64,000 nt of DNA from Candidatus Tiamatella incendiivivens (GCA_015522635.1 WALW01000019.1:1-64000); one strand, 5' to 3'. Shown: positions 18,699 to 28,100, counted from the first letter of the stretch. The notes: a model not told the origin generated them from the sequence alone. Translations and numbers: made by a program.

Positions 18699-19073
18699 CA
18701 ATATTTTCCCTATCCTCGCGTCAAACAACGCGTATTCGTTTTTCTCCAAAGAGCCCTTACTCCCCTCCCCAGGGGGTCTGGGCCGCCCGCCCAGCAGTCG
18801 GGTTGGATAATATTACTGGAGTCCCATCATCCCTGGGCAGGCATTAAGACTTCCGGTATTCGACGTCTAGTTTCTAATACTGATACCTCCGGCGGACCCT
18901 TTATTATATTGGTATTTAACCTTTAAATTTTTTGTTCGATCCCCGGGTAATCCAGCCATATTATTCCTAGCTGTTCCACTGCTTATAGCGGCATGGCCCT
19001 TGTAAGATCACTGTCTTCTACAAGGTCGTCCAGCTAGACTCTCTTTGCTTCTTAAAAGAAGGGTTCTATAAGT
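18699..19073. other. Long intergenic region with a GC-rich inverted repeat
   Basis: No ORF is convincing here. About 18765-18850 is clearly GC-rich compared with its surroundings and contains the stem CTGGGC, 5-base loop, GCCCAG. A second CTGGGC follows near 18834. The rest is AT-rich, with a TTTAAATTTTTT run near 18920-18930. It lies between the ends of the convergent hisS and aor genes. A structured non-coding RNA or a termination region are both possible. It does not match a tRNA, and it lacks a full C/D box pair. Confidence 0.4.
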
Positions 19074-20900
19074 TTAGTTTAACCTTGCAATTTCCTCGAG
19101 GATGGGGATCGTGAAACCTAGTCCTAGACGTTCAAGCGTCTCTTTGGTCGGGACGCCTCTGCTGTCCCAGCCTCTTATTTCATAGTAGTAGTTGAGTAGT
19201 TGGTTGTATTTCTCATAGTCCAGGTGGCTTCCAGCTAGTGGTCCCTTGGTATAGGGTTTCTTGAACCATTTGGCTGGAGGCATATCCATTTCTCTACTCC
19301 AGGTCTTGTATTCCCTTATCCATAGCGCTCTTATTAGAGCGTAAACTCTGTCAGCTATAGTGTAGAGGTCATCCCATGTATAGGTTATACCTGTTGATGC
19401 CTTTAGGAATTTAGGGTAATAGTTGATGTTTAATCCTACCTCTACCCAGGGCAGACGACAGGCTACGAAGCTCTCAAATAAGCCGCCCCTTATTCTCTGT
19501 AACTCTATAACTTTCGCTGCTTTCTCCCTGTTATAGCTCCATCTGTTTGTTTGCACTTCCCAGCTTATAGCCCAAGCGTCCTTGTGGTGTGCTCCGATGG
19601 GACTCGTACCATAGGCTAATGCCATACCTGGAGCTGCATGGCAGTCGTATGCAGAGGTTTCAAGTCCTTTCACCTGTATGGCGAATTCAATGCTATCCTT
19701 TCCGAGAATTTCAGCCGCTCTCCTTGTTCCCAATGAGAGTAACGCTCCGATGCCTTTCCTATAGATTATGTCATGTACGATCTGCTTGTACTTCTCATAG
19801 TCCCCCCATTCCAGTTTTTCATCAAGTAATCCCTTTTGACTTGCTTCTGTGGCGAATGCTAGTACACTACCTAAGCTTATGGTATCAACTCCGAGCTTGT
19901 CAGCTGTTTTATTCAGTACTGCAACCTTACTCAGATCACCTAGCCCTATGTTACTACCTAGCATTGCAACGTTTTCATAGTCCAGTTCACTCCACTCCTT
20001 CTCTTCATCCTCGACAACATTTCCACAAGGCATGTTACAGTTAGGACATCCTCTCTGGTATACTTTCAGTTTTTCCAACATGAATCCATCAATCCCTTTG
20101 TAATCATCGAATACTCCTTCAGTGAAGTTATATGTAGGAAGAACGCTTACCTCTTGAGCCCATTGGACAGTCATCATTGTACCTTGCCGCATCCAGAATT
20201 CATAGGCTTTTGCTTTCCTTATATCATTGAAAGCCTGTGCACCTAGCTTCCTAAGCTCCATAGAGTCTACTGCCGGTATTTTACCCGTACCTTTAACAAC
20301 TACAGCCTTCAGCTTCTTGGATCCCATGACGGCGCCTATTCCCGGCCTTCCACCACTCCTGCCTTCCTGGCTTAGCACAGTTGCGAATCGGACAAGGTGC
20401 TCTCCTCCAGGACCAATCTGTAACACACCAACGTTCCTTCCATGCCGTTCTTTCAGCTTCTTCTCTGATTCGAATGTATCTATACCCCAGAGATTATCTG
20501 CAGGGAAAAGCTCTGCTTTACCGTCTTCCAAATATAAATACACTGGCTTCTCTGATTTGCCTTCGAATACTATGGCATCCCAGCCTGCCTTCCTGAGCTC
20601 TACGGAAGCCTGTGTTCCCACGTTTCCGTCACCATAACCCCCTGTCAACGGGCTTTTAGTAGCTATCTGAAGTTTACCACTGCTCGGTAAGGGTTGTCCA
20701 GTGAGTGGTCCCACAGCCATTATAAGGAGGTTGTAAGGTCCTAGTGGATCAGCTCCCGGGGGAAGATACTCCCATAGAATCCTGGCTGCTAGGCCTCTGC
20801 CTCCGAAATAGTTACGGGCCCAAAGACCCGGGTATTCCCATTTTTTAATCTCGCGTTTAGTTAGATTTATCCATAAGATCTTCCCATGCCATCCTGACAT
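19074..20900 (-). CDS. aor: Tungsten aldehyde:ferredoxin oxidoreductase
   Basis: AOR-family enzymes oxidise aldehydes from peptide or sugar fermentation to acids and reduce ferredoxin, using tungstopterin and a [4Fe-4S] cluster. The protein is about 608 residues. It has the pterin-binding GGRGLAARILWE segment, the glycine-rich GPGGEHLVRFA and EGRSGGRPGIGAVMGSKK, and the cluster cysteines C285, C288 and C292 in CPNCNMPC with the fourth, C481, in VACRLPW. The chosen ATG 20900 (MSGWHGKILWINLT) follows GAGGTG; the GTG at 20912 is part of that site. The exact substrate class (AOR, FOR or GOR) is not resolved. Confidence 0.95.
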   Translation of the reverse strand: MSGWHGKILWINLTKREIKKWEYPGLWARNYFGGRGLAARILWEYLPPGADPLGPYNLLIMAVGPLTGQPLPSSGKLQIATKSPLTGGYGDGNVGTQASVELRKAGWDAIVFEGKSEKPVYLYLEDGKAELFPADNLWGIDTFESEKKLKERHGRNVGVLQIGPGGEHLVRFATVLSQEGRSGGRPGIGAVMGSKKLKAVVVKGTGKIPAVDSMELRKLGAQAFNDIRKAKAYEFWMRQGTMMTVQWAQEVSVLPTYNFTEGVFDDYKGIDGFMLEKLKVYQRGCPNCNMPCGNVVEDEEKEWSELDYENVAMLGSNIGLGDLSKVAVLNKTADKLGVDTISLGSVLAFATEASQKGLLDEKLEWGDYEKYKQIVHDIIYRKGIGALLSLGTRRAAEILGKDSIEFAIQVKGLETSAYDCHAAPGMALAYGTSPIGAHHKDAWAISWEVQTNRWSYNREKAAKVIELQRIRGGLFESFVACRLPWVEVGLNINYYPKFLKASTGITYTWDDLYTIADRVYALIRALWIREYKTWSREMDMPPAKWFKKPYTKGPLAGSHLDYEKYNQLLNYYYEIRGWDSRGVPTKETLERLGLGFTIPILEEIARLN

Positions 20901-21035
20901 ATGGCAATACACCTCTTTTGAAGAATGTTTTGCTCTCCTCCGTATTGAAAGGTTCCATGTAAACTACTATATATTTCATATACCCTAAACGCATTCGGTG
21001 AACGTGATTGCCGTAAGAGAGTGCGGGTGTAGCTA

Positions 21036-21692
21036 ATGGGTAGTAAGAAGATTAAGCTTGTTTTATTTGACGTTGATGGTGTGCTTGTTGACTGTAAGAG
21101 TAGTTGGCAAGTAATACATGAGCTTTTAGGAGTTAGAGATGAAGCTGATATTGGCAGTAGGCTCTATATGGAAGGAATTATTGACTACTTAGGATGGATG
21201 CGGCATGATACAGGTTTATGGGTCAGGGGGAAGCGTGTTCATATAAGTGATCTAAGGAGGGCTTTCGAGAAAATTGAGGTTAAACATGAGGCCGTAGAGG
21301 CTTCCCGTCTTCTACATAGAATGGGTTTCATCATAGGTTTGGTAAGTGCTGGTATAGATCTTTTGGTTGGTAGAGTTGCTGAAGAAATCGGTGCTGATAT
21401 CTGGGTTGCCAACAAGTTATCATACGATAAGAGGGGTTATTTAGTTGAGGGTGGTGCACCCTTGGTTCCTGCTGAACGGAAGGATGTTACTGTGAGGAGG
21501 ATTATGGGCGAGCTCGACGTTAAGTCCTCTGAGACCGCTTTCATAGGGGATTCAGTATGGGATATCCCCGCATTCCTTGTAGTAGGGCTACCTATTGGTT
21601 ACGGTAATGATGCCAAGATTAGATCTTATGTGAAATATGTTATCAGGGATCTTAGGGAGCTCCCCGGTATTCTAGCAAGTTATGATATGTGA
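21036..21692 (+). CDS. HAD-family phosphatase, SerB-like
   Basis: This is a 218-residue haloacid-dehalogenase-type hydrolase. Motif I is FDVDGVL (the first Asp is the nucleophile), motif II is the serine in GLVSAG, motif III is likely the lysine at ERKDVT, and motif IV is GDSVWDIPAF. A small cap of about 60 residues follows motif I, as in phosphoserine phosphatase-like members. The substrate is unknown. A GGTG lies about 9 bases before the ATG. The codons end mainly in T or G, in contrast to the following suf genes. Confidence 0.88.
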   Translation: MGSKKIKLVLFDVDGVLVDCKSSWQVIHELLGVRDEADIGSRLYMEGIIDYLGWMRHDTGLWVRGKRVHISDLRRAFEKIEVKHEAVEASRLLHRMGFIIGLVSAGIDLLVGRVAEEIGADIWVANKLSYDKRGYLVEGGAPLVPAERKDVTVRRIMGELDVKSSETAFIGDSVWDIPAFLVVGLPIGYGNDAKIRSYVKYVIRDLRELPGILASYDM

Positions 21693-21772
21693 TTTTTATA
21701 GGATGATACTAGTCTAAAATTATGTTCTTGATAGTCTAGATGTGAGGTTTATTATCACTCAAACAGGTATAG

Positions 21773-21787
21773 TTTAACGGCGTTAAA
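21773..21787. promoter_or_regulatory. 15-bp palindrome at the suf operon leader
   Basis: TTTAAC-GGC-GTTAAA is a perfect 6-bp inverted repeat with a 3-base spacer. It lies about 20 bases downstream of a TATA-like GTTTATTAT and runs into the ribosome binding site AAGGTGG of sufC. Its place at the probable transcription start suggests an operator for a repressor of Fe-S assembly genes; that role is inferred. Confidence 0.5.
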
Positions 21788-21798
21788 GGTGGAGTATT

Positions 21799-22545
21799 GT
21801 GCTTGGCATTGAAAACTTAACCGTAGAAGTGGAGGGGAAAACAATACTTGAAAACCTAGACTTAAACCTAAACAAAGGAGAGTTACATGCAGTCATGGGC
21901 CCCAACGGATCGGGGAAATCCACACTAGCCTACACAATAGCGGGGAAAGAAGGATACAAAGTGAAGGATGGTAGAATACTATTAGGCGGAGAAGATATAA
22001 CAGGGCTTGAACCCGAAGAAAGGGCTCTCAAGGGAATATTTCTAGGATTCCAGGAACCCCCTGCTCTGCCAGGAATTAAACTATCGGCTCTTGTAATAGC
22101 AGCATTAAACAAGAGAAGGGGGGGAAGAGATCTAACTAAACTAACCAATATGAGAGACTATAAGGCTATCCTCGAAGGCCTCGAGAAAGTGGGTCTTTCG
22201 AAATCTTATGCGCTGAGAGAGGCCAATGTAGGTTTCAGTGGGGGAGAGAAAAAGAGGGCAGAAATATTTCAGGCAACACTTCTTGATCCCAAAATCATTA
22301 TTCTAGATGAGCCGGATTCAGGGTTAGACGTAGAGGGTGTAGCTACTATAGCAGAAATAATAGGAGAGCTCCGTAACCAAGGGAAAGGCCTTTTAGTTAT
22401 AACCCACTATGCAAGAATATTCAAACACATCAAACCAGACAGGGTATCAATACTATATAATGGTAGAATAGTTGCAACAGGCGGAGGAGATTTAGCTCAC
22501 AAAATAGATGACGAGGGGTATAAGAGCTTTGCAAATCAACGGTGA
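21799..22545 (+). CDS. sufC: Fe-S assembly ATPase SufC
   Basis: SufC is the cytoplasmic ABC-type ATPase of the SufBCD scaffold. The 248 residues have Walker A GPNGSGKST (about 34-42), a Q-loop within LGFQEPPALPG, signature FSGGEKKRAE, Walker B KIIILDEPDSGLD, and the H-loop TH. The start is GTG 21799, preceded by AAGGTGGAG. It is the first gene of the sufC-sufB-sufD operon, with 6 bases before sufB. Confidence 0.97.
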   Translation: MLGIENLTVEVEGKTILENLDLNLNKGELHAVMGPNGSGKSTLAYTIAGKEGYKVKDGRILLGGEDITGLEPEERALKGIFLGFQEPPALPGIKLSALVIAALNKRRGGRDLTKLTNMRDYKAILEGLEKVGLSKSYALREANVGFSGGEKKRAEIFQATLLDPKIIILDEPDSGLDVEGVATIAEIIGELRNQGKGLLVITHYARIFKHIKPDRVSILYNGRIVATGGGDLAHKIDDEGYKSFANQR

Positions 22546-22551
22546 TAACGA

Positions 22552-23976
22552 TTGACGACAGATGAAACTAGAGATCTTCTATCCGCCTACTCGCCAGAAG
22601 ATGTGCTTGGATACGCTAAGCCTGTTAAAACCTCTCTAGTTATAAAGGGAAAACTATCGAGAAGTACTGTGGAAGAGATTTCAAAAGCGAAAAAAGAACC
22701 CGGCTGGATGACCAGGCTGAGGCTTAAAGCACTAGAATTATTCGAGAAACTCCCCACTCCAAACTGGGTTATAGGAGTAGAAGAAATAGATATAGAGGAA
22801 CTAGCTTATTATGTGAAGCCGGATATCAAGAAGCCAGCAGCATCGTATGAGGATCTTCCCCCGGAGATTAGGGATTACTATGAGAGACTGGGTATACCTG
22901 AGATGGAGGCAAAGTTCCTTTCAGGTGTGACATTCCAGTTTGAAAGCGAGACCGTTTACCATAAAGCTAGGGAGATTCTTGAGAAGAAAGGAGTCATAAT
23001 GCTTCCTATGGAAGAGGCGGTTCACAAGTATCCCGAACTCGTGAAACAATATTTCAGTAAGGTCTATCCTATGGCTGATCACAAGTTTGCCGCTCTCCAC
23101 TATGCTTTATGGAGCGGTGGAGCCTTCGTATACATACCGTTGGGAGTTAAGGTAAGAGAGCCTATTGAAGCGTTTTTCCTCATAGGCCAAAGCTTGGAAG
23201 GACAATTCGAGCATACCGTAATAGTCGCAGAGGAAAACAGTTTCCTACACTTTATAGAGGGATGCAGTGCTCCAATGCTGAAGCATTACAGTTTCCACGA
23301 CGGTGCTGTAGAATTATACGCGCATAGAGGAAGTACAATAAAGTTTACTACAATACAGAACTGGAGTAAGAACGTAGTAAACTTCAATAATAAGAGAGGA
23401 ATAACAGAAGAGAACGCGAGGATAGACTGGATAGAAGGTGGGTTAGGGAGTAAGATAACGTACACTTATCCCAGCACGGTATTAAAAGGAGCTAACAGTT
23501 CTTCTTCAAGTATAGTTATACAAATGTCCAAAGGCCCTTATGTGAAGGATAGCGGGTCTAAAATGTACCACTTGGCCTCGAATACGAGGAGTAAGATAAT
23601 TAACAAGAGTATAAGCGTCGACGGAGGAGTAAACATTTACAGAGGGCTCGTAAAAATTAATAAAGGAGCGGTAAACTCTAAAAGCCACGTTGAGTGTCAG
23701 AGCCTTATACTAGATGACCACAGCTATGCCTATACATACCCTCATAACCAAGTAGAAGAACCGTCTGCTACTGTAACACACGAAGCTACAACTGGGCGAA
23801 TAGGGGAGGAACAACTCTTCTACCTTAGGCAGCGTGGCCTAACCGAGGAAGAGGCAACCAGTCTCCTCGCTATAGGGTTCATAGAGGATGTAATGAAAGA
23901 CATGCCCTTCGAATATGTAAATATTCTACGTAAGGTGATAGAAATTGAGTTCAGTAAAGTCGGAGGCCTCGGATAA
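22552..23976 (+). CDS. sufB: Fe-S cluster scaffold protein SufB
   Basis: SufB assembles Fe-S clusters with SufC and SufD. The 474 residues contain the family core: FQFESETVYHK, the beta-helix region (SFLHFIEGCSAPM, AHRGSTIKFTTIQNWSKNV), the conserved C-terminal cysteine in KSHVECQSL, and the terminal HEATTGRIGEEQLFYLRQRG. The start is TTG 22552, a few bases after the end of sufC. Confidence 0.97.
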   Translation: MTTDETRDLLSAYSPEDVLGYAKPVKTSLVIKGKLSRSTVEEISKAKKEPGWMTRLRLKALELFEKLPTPNWVIGVEEIDIEELAYYVKPDIKKPAASYEDLPPEIRDYYERLGIPEMEAKFLSGVTFQFESETVYHKAREILEKKGVIMLPMEEAVHKYPELVKQYFSKVYPMADHKFAALHYALWSGGAFVYIPLGVKVREPIEAFFLIGQSLEGQFEHTVIVAEENSFLHFIEGCSAPMLKHYSFHDGAVELYAHRGSTIKFTTIQNWSKNVVNFNNKRGITEENARIDWIEGGLGSKITYTYPSTVLKGANSSSSSIVIQMSKGPYVKDSGSKMYHLASNTRSKIINKSISVDGGVNIYRGLVKINKGAVNSKSHVECQSLILDDHSYAYTYPHNQVEEPSATVTHEATTGRIGEEQLFYLRQRGLTEEEATSLLAIGFIEDVMKDMPFEYVNILRKVIEIEFSKVGGLG

Positions 23977-25093
23977 ACCTCTCGTTAACCTAAGAATAAG
24001 CGAGCTAAAATCTCTCGCTGATTCCATACAGGTGCAAAAGTACGGTGACTCTCCAACCATAAAACACTACACTAATTGGAACAAGTTGCTTAAGATAAGA
24101 GATGCAGAGAAAGCAACTAGGAGTGTTCAAGGGGTTCTCAATAGAGTTCTTAAAGCATCCATTATCCTTAAACCCGGGGATGTATCTATAGATAACGATG
24201 CTAATGCATACACTTCCCTTTTATCGAATAGCGGTGATTATGAGTGGAAAATCCCTGTCGAGAACAAGCTGCAGGCTATACACTCGTATAAATGGTATCA
24301 AGGGGCTTCCATTAGACTGAGCGATGAAAAAGAGGTTTCTATGTATCTTTCGCCAGGAGACGGTTATGTAGGATATCATGTTGAAATCAATGTTGAGGAT
24401 AATTCCAATGCGAATATATTATTGGGGATAGATAACTCGGTAAAGTCGAGCCTTCATTCCTCAAGCATTCTATTAAATATAGGTTCAAACTCGCAAGTCT
24501 TCATTACCACAATAGAGAAAAGCGGAGGACCGACTTATCATTACAAGTACGTTAGAATAGGTAGAGGTAGTAAAGTCAACTCCAGAATCCTTTCAAGCGG
24601 CGGGAATATGACGAGGCTTAGGGAAGACTACTTGCTTGAAGGCTGTAAGGGTGTTGCACTAATTAGAGGATCAAGTGTTTCAAAAGTAAATGAAAGGCTT
24701 GATCTCATAATTAATACTATACACAGAGCTCCCTCTACGTTGAGTGAAGTGAAAACTAGGGGGATAGTGTCTGGAGAATCTATTGTAGCCCACAGAGGAG
24801 TAGCTAAAGTGCATAAAACAGCAGAATGGTCTAGTGTTGATGTTGAGAGCTTCCTCTACATCACGTCTAATAAAGCTAGAGCGTACAGCGTCCCAGTATT
24901 AGAGGTGGATACAGGTATTGTTGACTCCGCTAGACACTCCACAGCTGTAACGAATATTCCAAGTGATATAGAATTCTACCTCAGGCAAAGGGGGTTCTCT
25001 AGAAGCGATATTATTAGACTAATATCTCTGGGATTACTTGAAATCGTTACGGAAAAGCCGGAGTTAAGTGGATTAGAAAAAGTTTACCTGTAG
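23945..25093 (+). CDS. sufD: Fe-S assembly protein SufD
   Basis: This 382-residue SufB paralogue is a partner in the SufBCD complex. The N-terminal third is divergent, while the C-terminal part has RGVAKVHKTAEWSS, the SARHSTAVTNI segment in place of the SufB cysteine region, and EFYLRQRGFSRSDIIRLISLG. TTG 23945 overlaps the end of sufB by 32 bases, so translation is probably coupled. Its last 10 bases overlap the opposing secreted-protein gene. Confidence 0.92.
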   Translation: MSSVKSEASDKPLVNLRISELKSLADSIQVQKYGDSPTIKHYTNWNKLLKIRDAEKATRSVQGVLNRVLKASIILKPGDVSIDNDANAYTSLLSNSGDYEWKIPVENKLQAIHSYKWYQGASIRLSDEKEVSMYLSPGDGYVGYHVEINVEDNSNANILLGIDNSVKSSLHSSSILLNIGSNSQVFITTIEKSGGPTYHYKYVRIGRGSKVNSRILSSGGNMTRLREDYLLEGCKGVALIRGSSVSKVNERLDLIINTIHRAPSTLSEVKTRGIVSGESIVAHRGVAKVHKTAEWSSVDVESFLYITSNKARAYSVPVLEVDTGIVDSARHSTAVTNIPSDIEFYLRQRGFSRSDIIRLISLGLLEIVTEKPELSGLEKVYL

Positions 25094-26451
25094 AACTCCG
25101 ATAAATCTATCTCTACTTTCTTGCACCAAGGCATTGTTATATAAACAGGAATCTTCCCCCCCTTCTTGTAGGGTGCTTCAACTATAGCCCATCCTCTAGA
25201 TTTAATGTGGTATTTAGATCCAATAGTTATCTCTAATGCGAGAGAATTATTAATACTGACAGGCTTTACCATTTTTGATGTAACATTGAGAACTAGCCAT
25301 GACGGATAATAGTTTCCCGAACTGAACTTGATCGCTGGTATAGGATATTCCTTAGTCGGACTGCAGGGGATTAGACTTTTGAATGTTACATTAGTATTAG
25401 ACGGATTGTAAAGGTCACCATCCCTAATCACAAGTATGTATCCATTGTATGCGAACTCTATTTTGAGCGTCAAACCGTTATCGAGGTCTATCTTATACTG
25501 TCCTGCAACCCATTTTCCCGGAGTAGTGTCAGGCCAGGGTTTAGTGGAATACTCTTTCTTATACCCCTGTGCCTGTACACCATTAGTATTGAAGGAGTTG
25601 AACACTTCTATCGTATATGGCTCCCCTCTTATTTGACCTGCTGAAACTCCGAGAACCAGCAAACCATTGAAACTAAAAGACTTCTCAAAATATATAGGAG
25701 ACTCGAGTAATTGAATAAGCACACCACGGTTATCGTATATAGACGCCCTATATACTGTACCATCATCTCCGGTAATATTAATAGTTGCCTGCTCACCGTT
25801 CGATTCTATATATGATTCAAAAACAGTTAAACCTTCCAATAGTGTAACCCACCTTTCAACGAGCACTGCCCCATCTAAATTCTCGGCATTCGACCCGCAG
25901 ACACCTCTCAACTCATTGAAATTCTTCATCCAAGCACTCAACCTAATAGAGGCTCTAGGTATAACCAACATCGAGTACACAGGGTCTGTCACTGAAAGGT
26001 GAAGTTTAAACACAATAATAGAGCTTAACCCTGAGGCTACAATTCTAGACTCCTGCCTCACAATAAGAGGTTTCTGATCTATGAAGCCATATTTGTCAAA
26101 GACAACTACAATCATATCGCCTTTACTATTCTGATATGACCCTAGAATAGTATCTAGATTAAAAGCGGCTCTTCCATTATTGTGGAATATGACCTTTAGA
26201 ACAAAGTCACCAAGCTCACTTACCTTTGTTAGCGAATATGCCACTGTTATTTGCGGGTAACCCGGTACTACCGATTGGTTTAGACTAGGAGGAGTCCACT
26301 TCCCGCACTCTAGGCCTGTTTGACCCGTTAAACCTCCTGTACGCCCTCTTGACCCCATAAAGAAGAACACAGCTAATTCTCCAATAATTATAGCTAGAAG
26401 GAATGCTCCAAATACCAGTACAATGAACCTTCTCTTATCTACCCGCAACAA
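25084..26451 (-). CDS. Membrane-anchored extracellular protein of unknown function
   Basis: This 455-residue protein has a basic N-terminus followed by a single hydrophobic anchor (about 9-31), then a low-complexity GRTGGLTGQTG stretch and a long beta-rich domain. It has several potential N-glycosylation sites (NQS, NIT, NVT, NNS). A few cysteines, including LECGKW, GVCGSN and PWCKK, could form disulfides. This suggests a pseudoperiplasmic or surface protein. I do not recognise the fold. It is convergent with sufD, and its start region faces the icd promoter. Confidence 0.8.
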   Translation of the reverse strand: MLRVDKRRFIVLVFGAFLLAIIIGELAVFFFMGSRGRTGGLTGQTGLECGKWTPPSLNQSVVPGYPQITVAYSLTKVSELGDFVLKVIFHNNGRAAFNLDTILGSYQNSKGDMIVVVFDKYGFIDQKPLIVRQESRIVASGLSSIIVFKLHLSVTDPVYSMLVIPRASIRLSAWMKNFNELRGVCGSNAENLDGAVLVERWVTLLEGLTVFESYIESNGEQATINITGDDGTVYRASIYDNRGVLIQLLESPIYFEKSFSFNGLLVLGVSAGQIRGEPYTIEVFNSFNTNGVQAQGYKKEYSTKPWPDTTPGKWVAGQYKIDLDNGLTLKIEFAYNGYILVIRDGDLYNPSNTNVTFKSLIPCSPTKEYPIPAIKFSSGNYYPSWLVLNVTSKMVKPVSINNSLALEITIGSKYHIKSRGWAIVEAPYKKGGKIPVYITMPWCKKVEIDLSEFYR

Positions 26452-26589
26452 GAACCACCATACACTCCGCTAGAGTAAGAATACCTAGTAAATAGTTTAT
26501 TAACGAAACCCCCGCTTCAAATACCCTTTTTTCTATGAAAACAATCTTAGTAGATTTAAATTACTCGACATTAACCGTTCAAAGTGGAA

Positions 26590-26607
26590 AGCGTCCGAAT
26601 GGACGCT
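26590..26607. promoter_or_regulatory. Hairpin or operator in the icd leader
   Basis: AGCGTCC-GAAT-GGACGCT is a perfect 7-bp inverted repeat with a 4-base loop. It sits about 30 bases after a TATA-like GATTTAAATT and 16 bases before the GAGGTG site of icd. It may be an operator at the transcription start or a leader hairpin. Confidence 0.45.
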
Positions 26608-26631
26608 AACAATTAGCTAGAGGTGAATATA

Positions 26632-27903
26632 ATGTCTAAGATACCGTGTACACCGGAAGAGATTAAGTTACCTGCTGAGGGTGAACTGATAAAATTTGAA
26701 AATGGACACTACGTAGTTCCCGACAAACCAATAATAGCCTACATTGAAGGAGACGGCATAGGACCTGAAATCGTTAATCACAGCATTAATGTGATCAATG
26801 CAGCTGTAGAGAAAGCTTACGGAGGCAAAAGAAAGATTATATGGTATGAATTAGCGGCTGGTGAAAAAGCTAAACAACTCTGCGGCGAGCTACTGCCAAA
26901 GGGAACCCTTGAAGGGATTAAGGTAACGAAACTAGCTGCAAAAGGACCGCTGACCACACCAATCGGCGGAGGATACAGAAGCCTTAACGTCGCGATTAGA
27001 ATGGCCCTCGATCTATATGCTAACATTAGGCCTGTAAGATTCTACGGGCAGCCTGCTCCTAGCAAGTACGCTGACAAGGTTGACTTTATCATATTCAGAG
27101 AAAACACAGAGGACCTCTATAGGGGGATAGAGTGGGAAATGGGAACCACTGAGGCACTTAAGATCATCGAGTTCGTAAAGAAAGAGTTCGGGGTAGAAAT
27201 TAGGAATGACTCTGGAGTAGGTATAAAACCTATATCCGAGTTCGCGACAAAGAGGCTTATGAGAAAGGCTTTACAATGGGCTATTAAGAACAAGATCCCG
27301 ACTGTAACGATCATGCACAAAGGTAACATAATGAAATATACTGAAGGCGCCTTCATGAGATGGGCCTATGAAGTCGCCGTCAACGAGTTCAGGGATCACA
27401 TTGTAACAGAAGATGAATTGCGGGATAAGTATAACTGGCAAATGCCGGAAGGGAAAATCGTAGTTAACGATAGAATAGCTGACAACATGCTCCAGCAGAT
27501 AATAACAAGGCCTTGGGACTATAAGATGATTGTAGCGCCAAACATTAACGGAGACTATATAAGCGATGAGGCAAACGCTTTGGTTGGAGGAATTGGAATG
27601 GCCGCCGGTCTCAACGCAGGAGACGAGCAAGCAGTAGCAGAGCCGGTTCACGGAACAGCCCCCAAATACGCTGGTAAAGACGTAGCGAACCCCACAGCGG
27701 AACTCCTATCAATGAGCCATATGATAAGCCAACTCATGGACTGGAAGGAAGTAGGGCACCTAGTAGAGGAAGCACTCAGAAAAGCCATTAAAGACAAGAA
27801 AGTCACCCAGGATCTAACGAGACATATGCCCGGCGTCACACCGTTAAAAGCGAGCGAGTATACAGACGTGTTAACCGGATATATAGAGGAAATGGAACTC
27901 TAA
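26632..27903 (+). CDS. icd: Isocitrate dehydrogenase
   Basis: This enzyme oxidises isocitrate to 2-oxoglutarate in the TCA cycle. About 423 residues are seen, with IEGDGIGPEIV near the N-terminus, KGPLTTPIGGG, the substrate-binding NVAIRMALDLYANIRP, the conserved FRENTEDLYRGIEWE, HKGNIMKYTEGAF and the C-terminal AEPVHGTAPKYAGK. The cofactor (NADP or NAD) is not decided from sequence alone. ATG 26632 follows GAGGTG at 26620-26625; the GTG at 26623 belongs to that site. A T-rich run after the stop (27908-27955) probably terminates the transcript. Confidence 0.96.
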   Translation: MSKIPCTPEEIKLPAEGELIKFENGHYVVPDKPIIAYIEGDGIGPEIVNHSINVINAAVEKAYGGKRKIIWYELAAGEKAKQLCGELLPKGTLEGIKVTKLAAKGPLTTPIGGGYRSLNVAIRMALDLYANIRPVRFYGQPAPSKYADKVDFIIFRENTEDLYRGIEWEMGTTEALKIIEFVKKEFGVEIRNDSGVGIKPISEFATKRLMRKALQWAIKNKIPTVTIMHKGNIMKYTEGAFMRWAYEVAVNEFRDHIVTEDELRDKYNWQMPEGKIVVNDRIADNMLQQIITRPWDYKMIVAPNINGDYISDEANALVGGIGMAAGLNAGDEQAVAEPVHGTAPKYAGKDVANPTAELLSMSHMISQLMDWKEVGHLVEEALRKAIKDKKVTQDLTRHMPGVTPLKASEYTDVLTGYIEEMEL

Positions 27904-27907
27904 CCTC

Positions 27908-27955
27908 TCCTCCTTTTTCCATTTTTAAGATAGTACTTTTAATACCCTTTTTAAT
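27908..27955 (+). terminator. T-rich terminator region after icd
   Basis: Several T-runs (CCTTTTTCC, ATTTTTAAG, ACTTTTAA, CCTTTTTAA) follow the icd stop, the usual archaeal termination signal. Confidence 0.45.
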
Positions 27956-27966
27956 ACCCCATTCAA

Positions 27967-28019
27967 TTCCCACTAATTATTTATCTACACGAAATATACG
28001 CATTTTACACTAGTGGGAA
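27967..28019. promoter_or_regulatory. Spaced 9-bp inverted repeat upstream of the peptide ABC operon
   Basis: TTCCCACTA at 27967-27975 and TAGTGGGAA at 28011-28019 are exact inverted copies 35 bases apart. A TATA-like CATATAAATA follows at about 28028-28037, and the first gene starts at 28101. The pair could be two half-sites of a regulator just upstream of the promoter. Confidence 0.4.
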
Positions 28020-28100
28020 ACGAAACACATATAAATACAGGAAAAACCAACATTAACCAACGCACACATAAAAATAAACCCTTAAGAGGGTGATTTAATC

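Noticed and set aside
18740-18860. tRNA or SRP RNA in the GC-rich patch
   Set aside because: No T-loop or acceptor pairing and no SRP helix 8 motif is visible.
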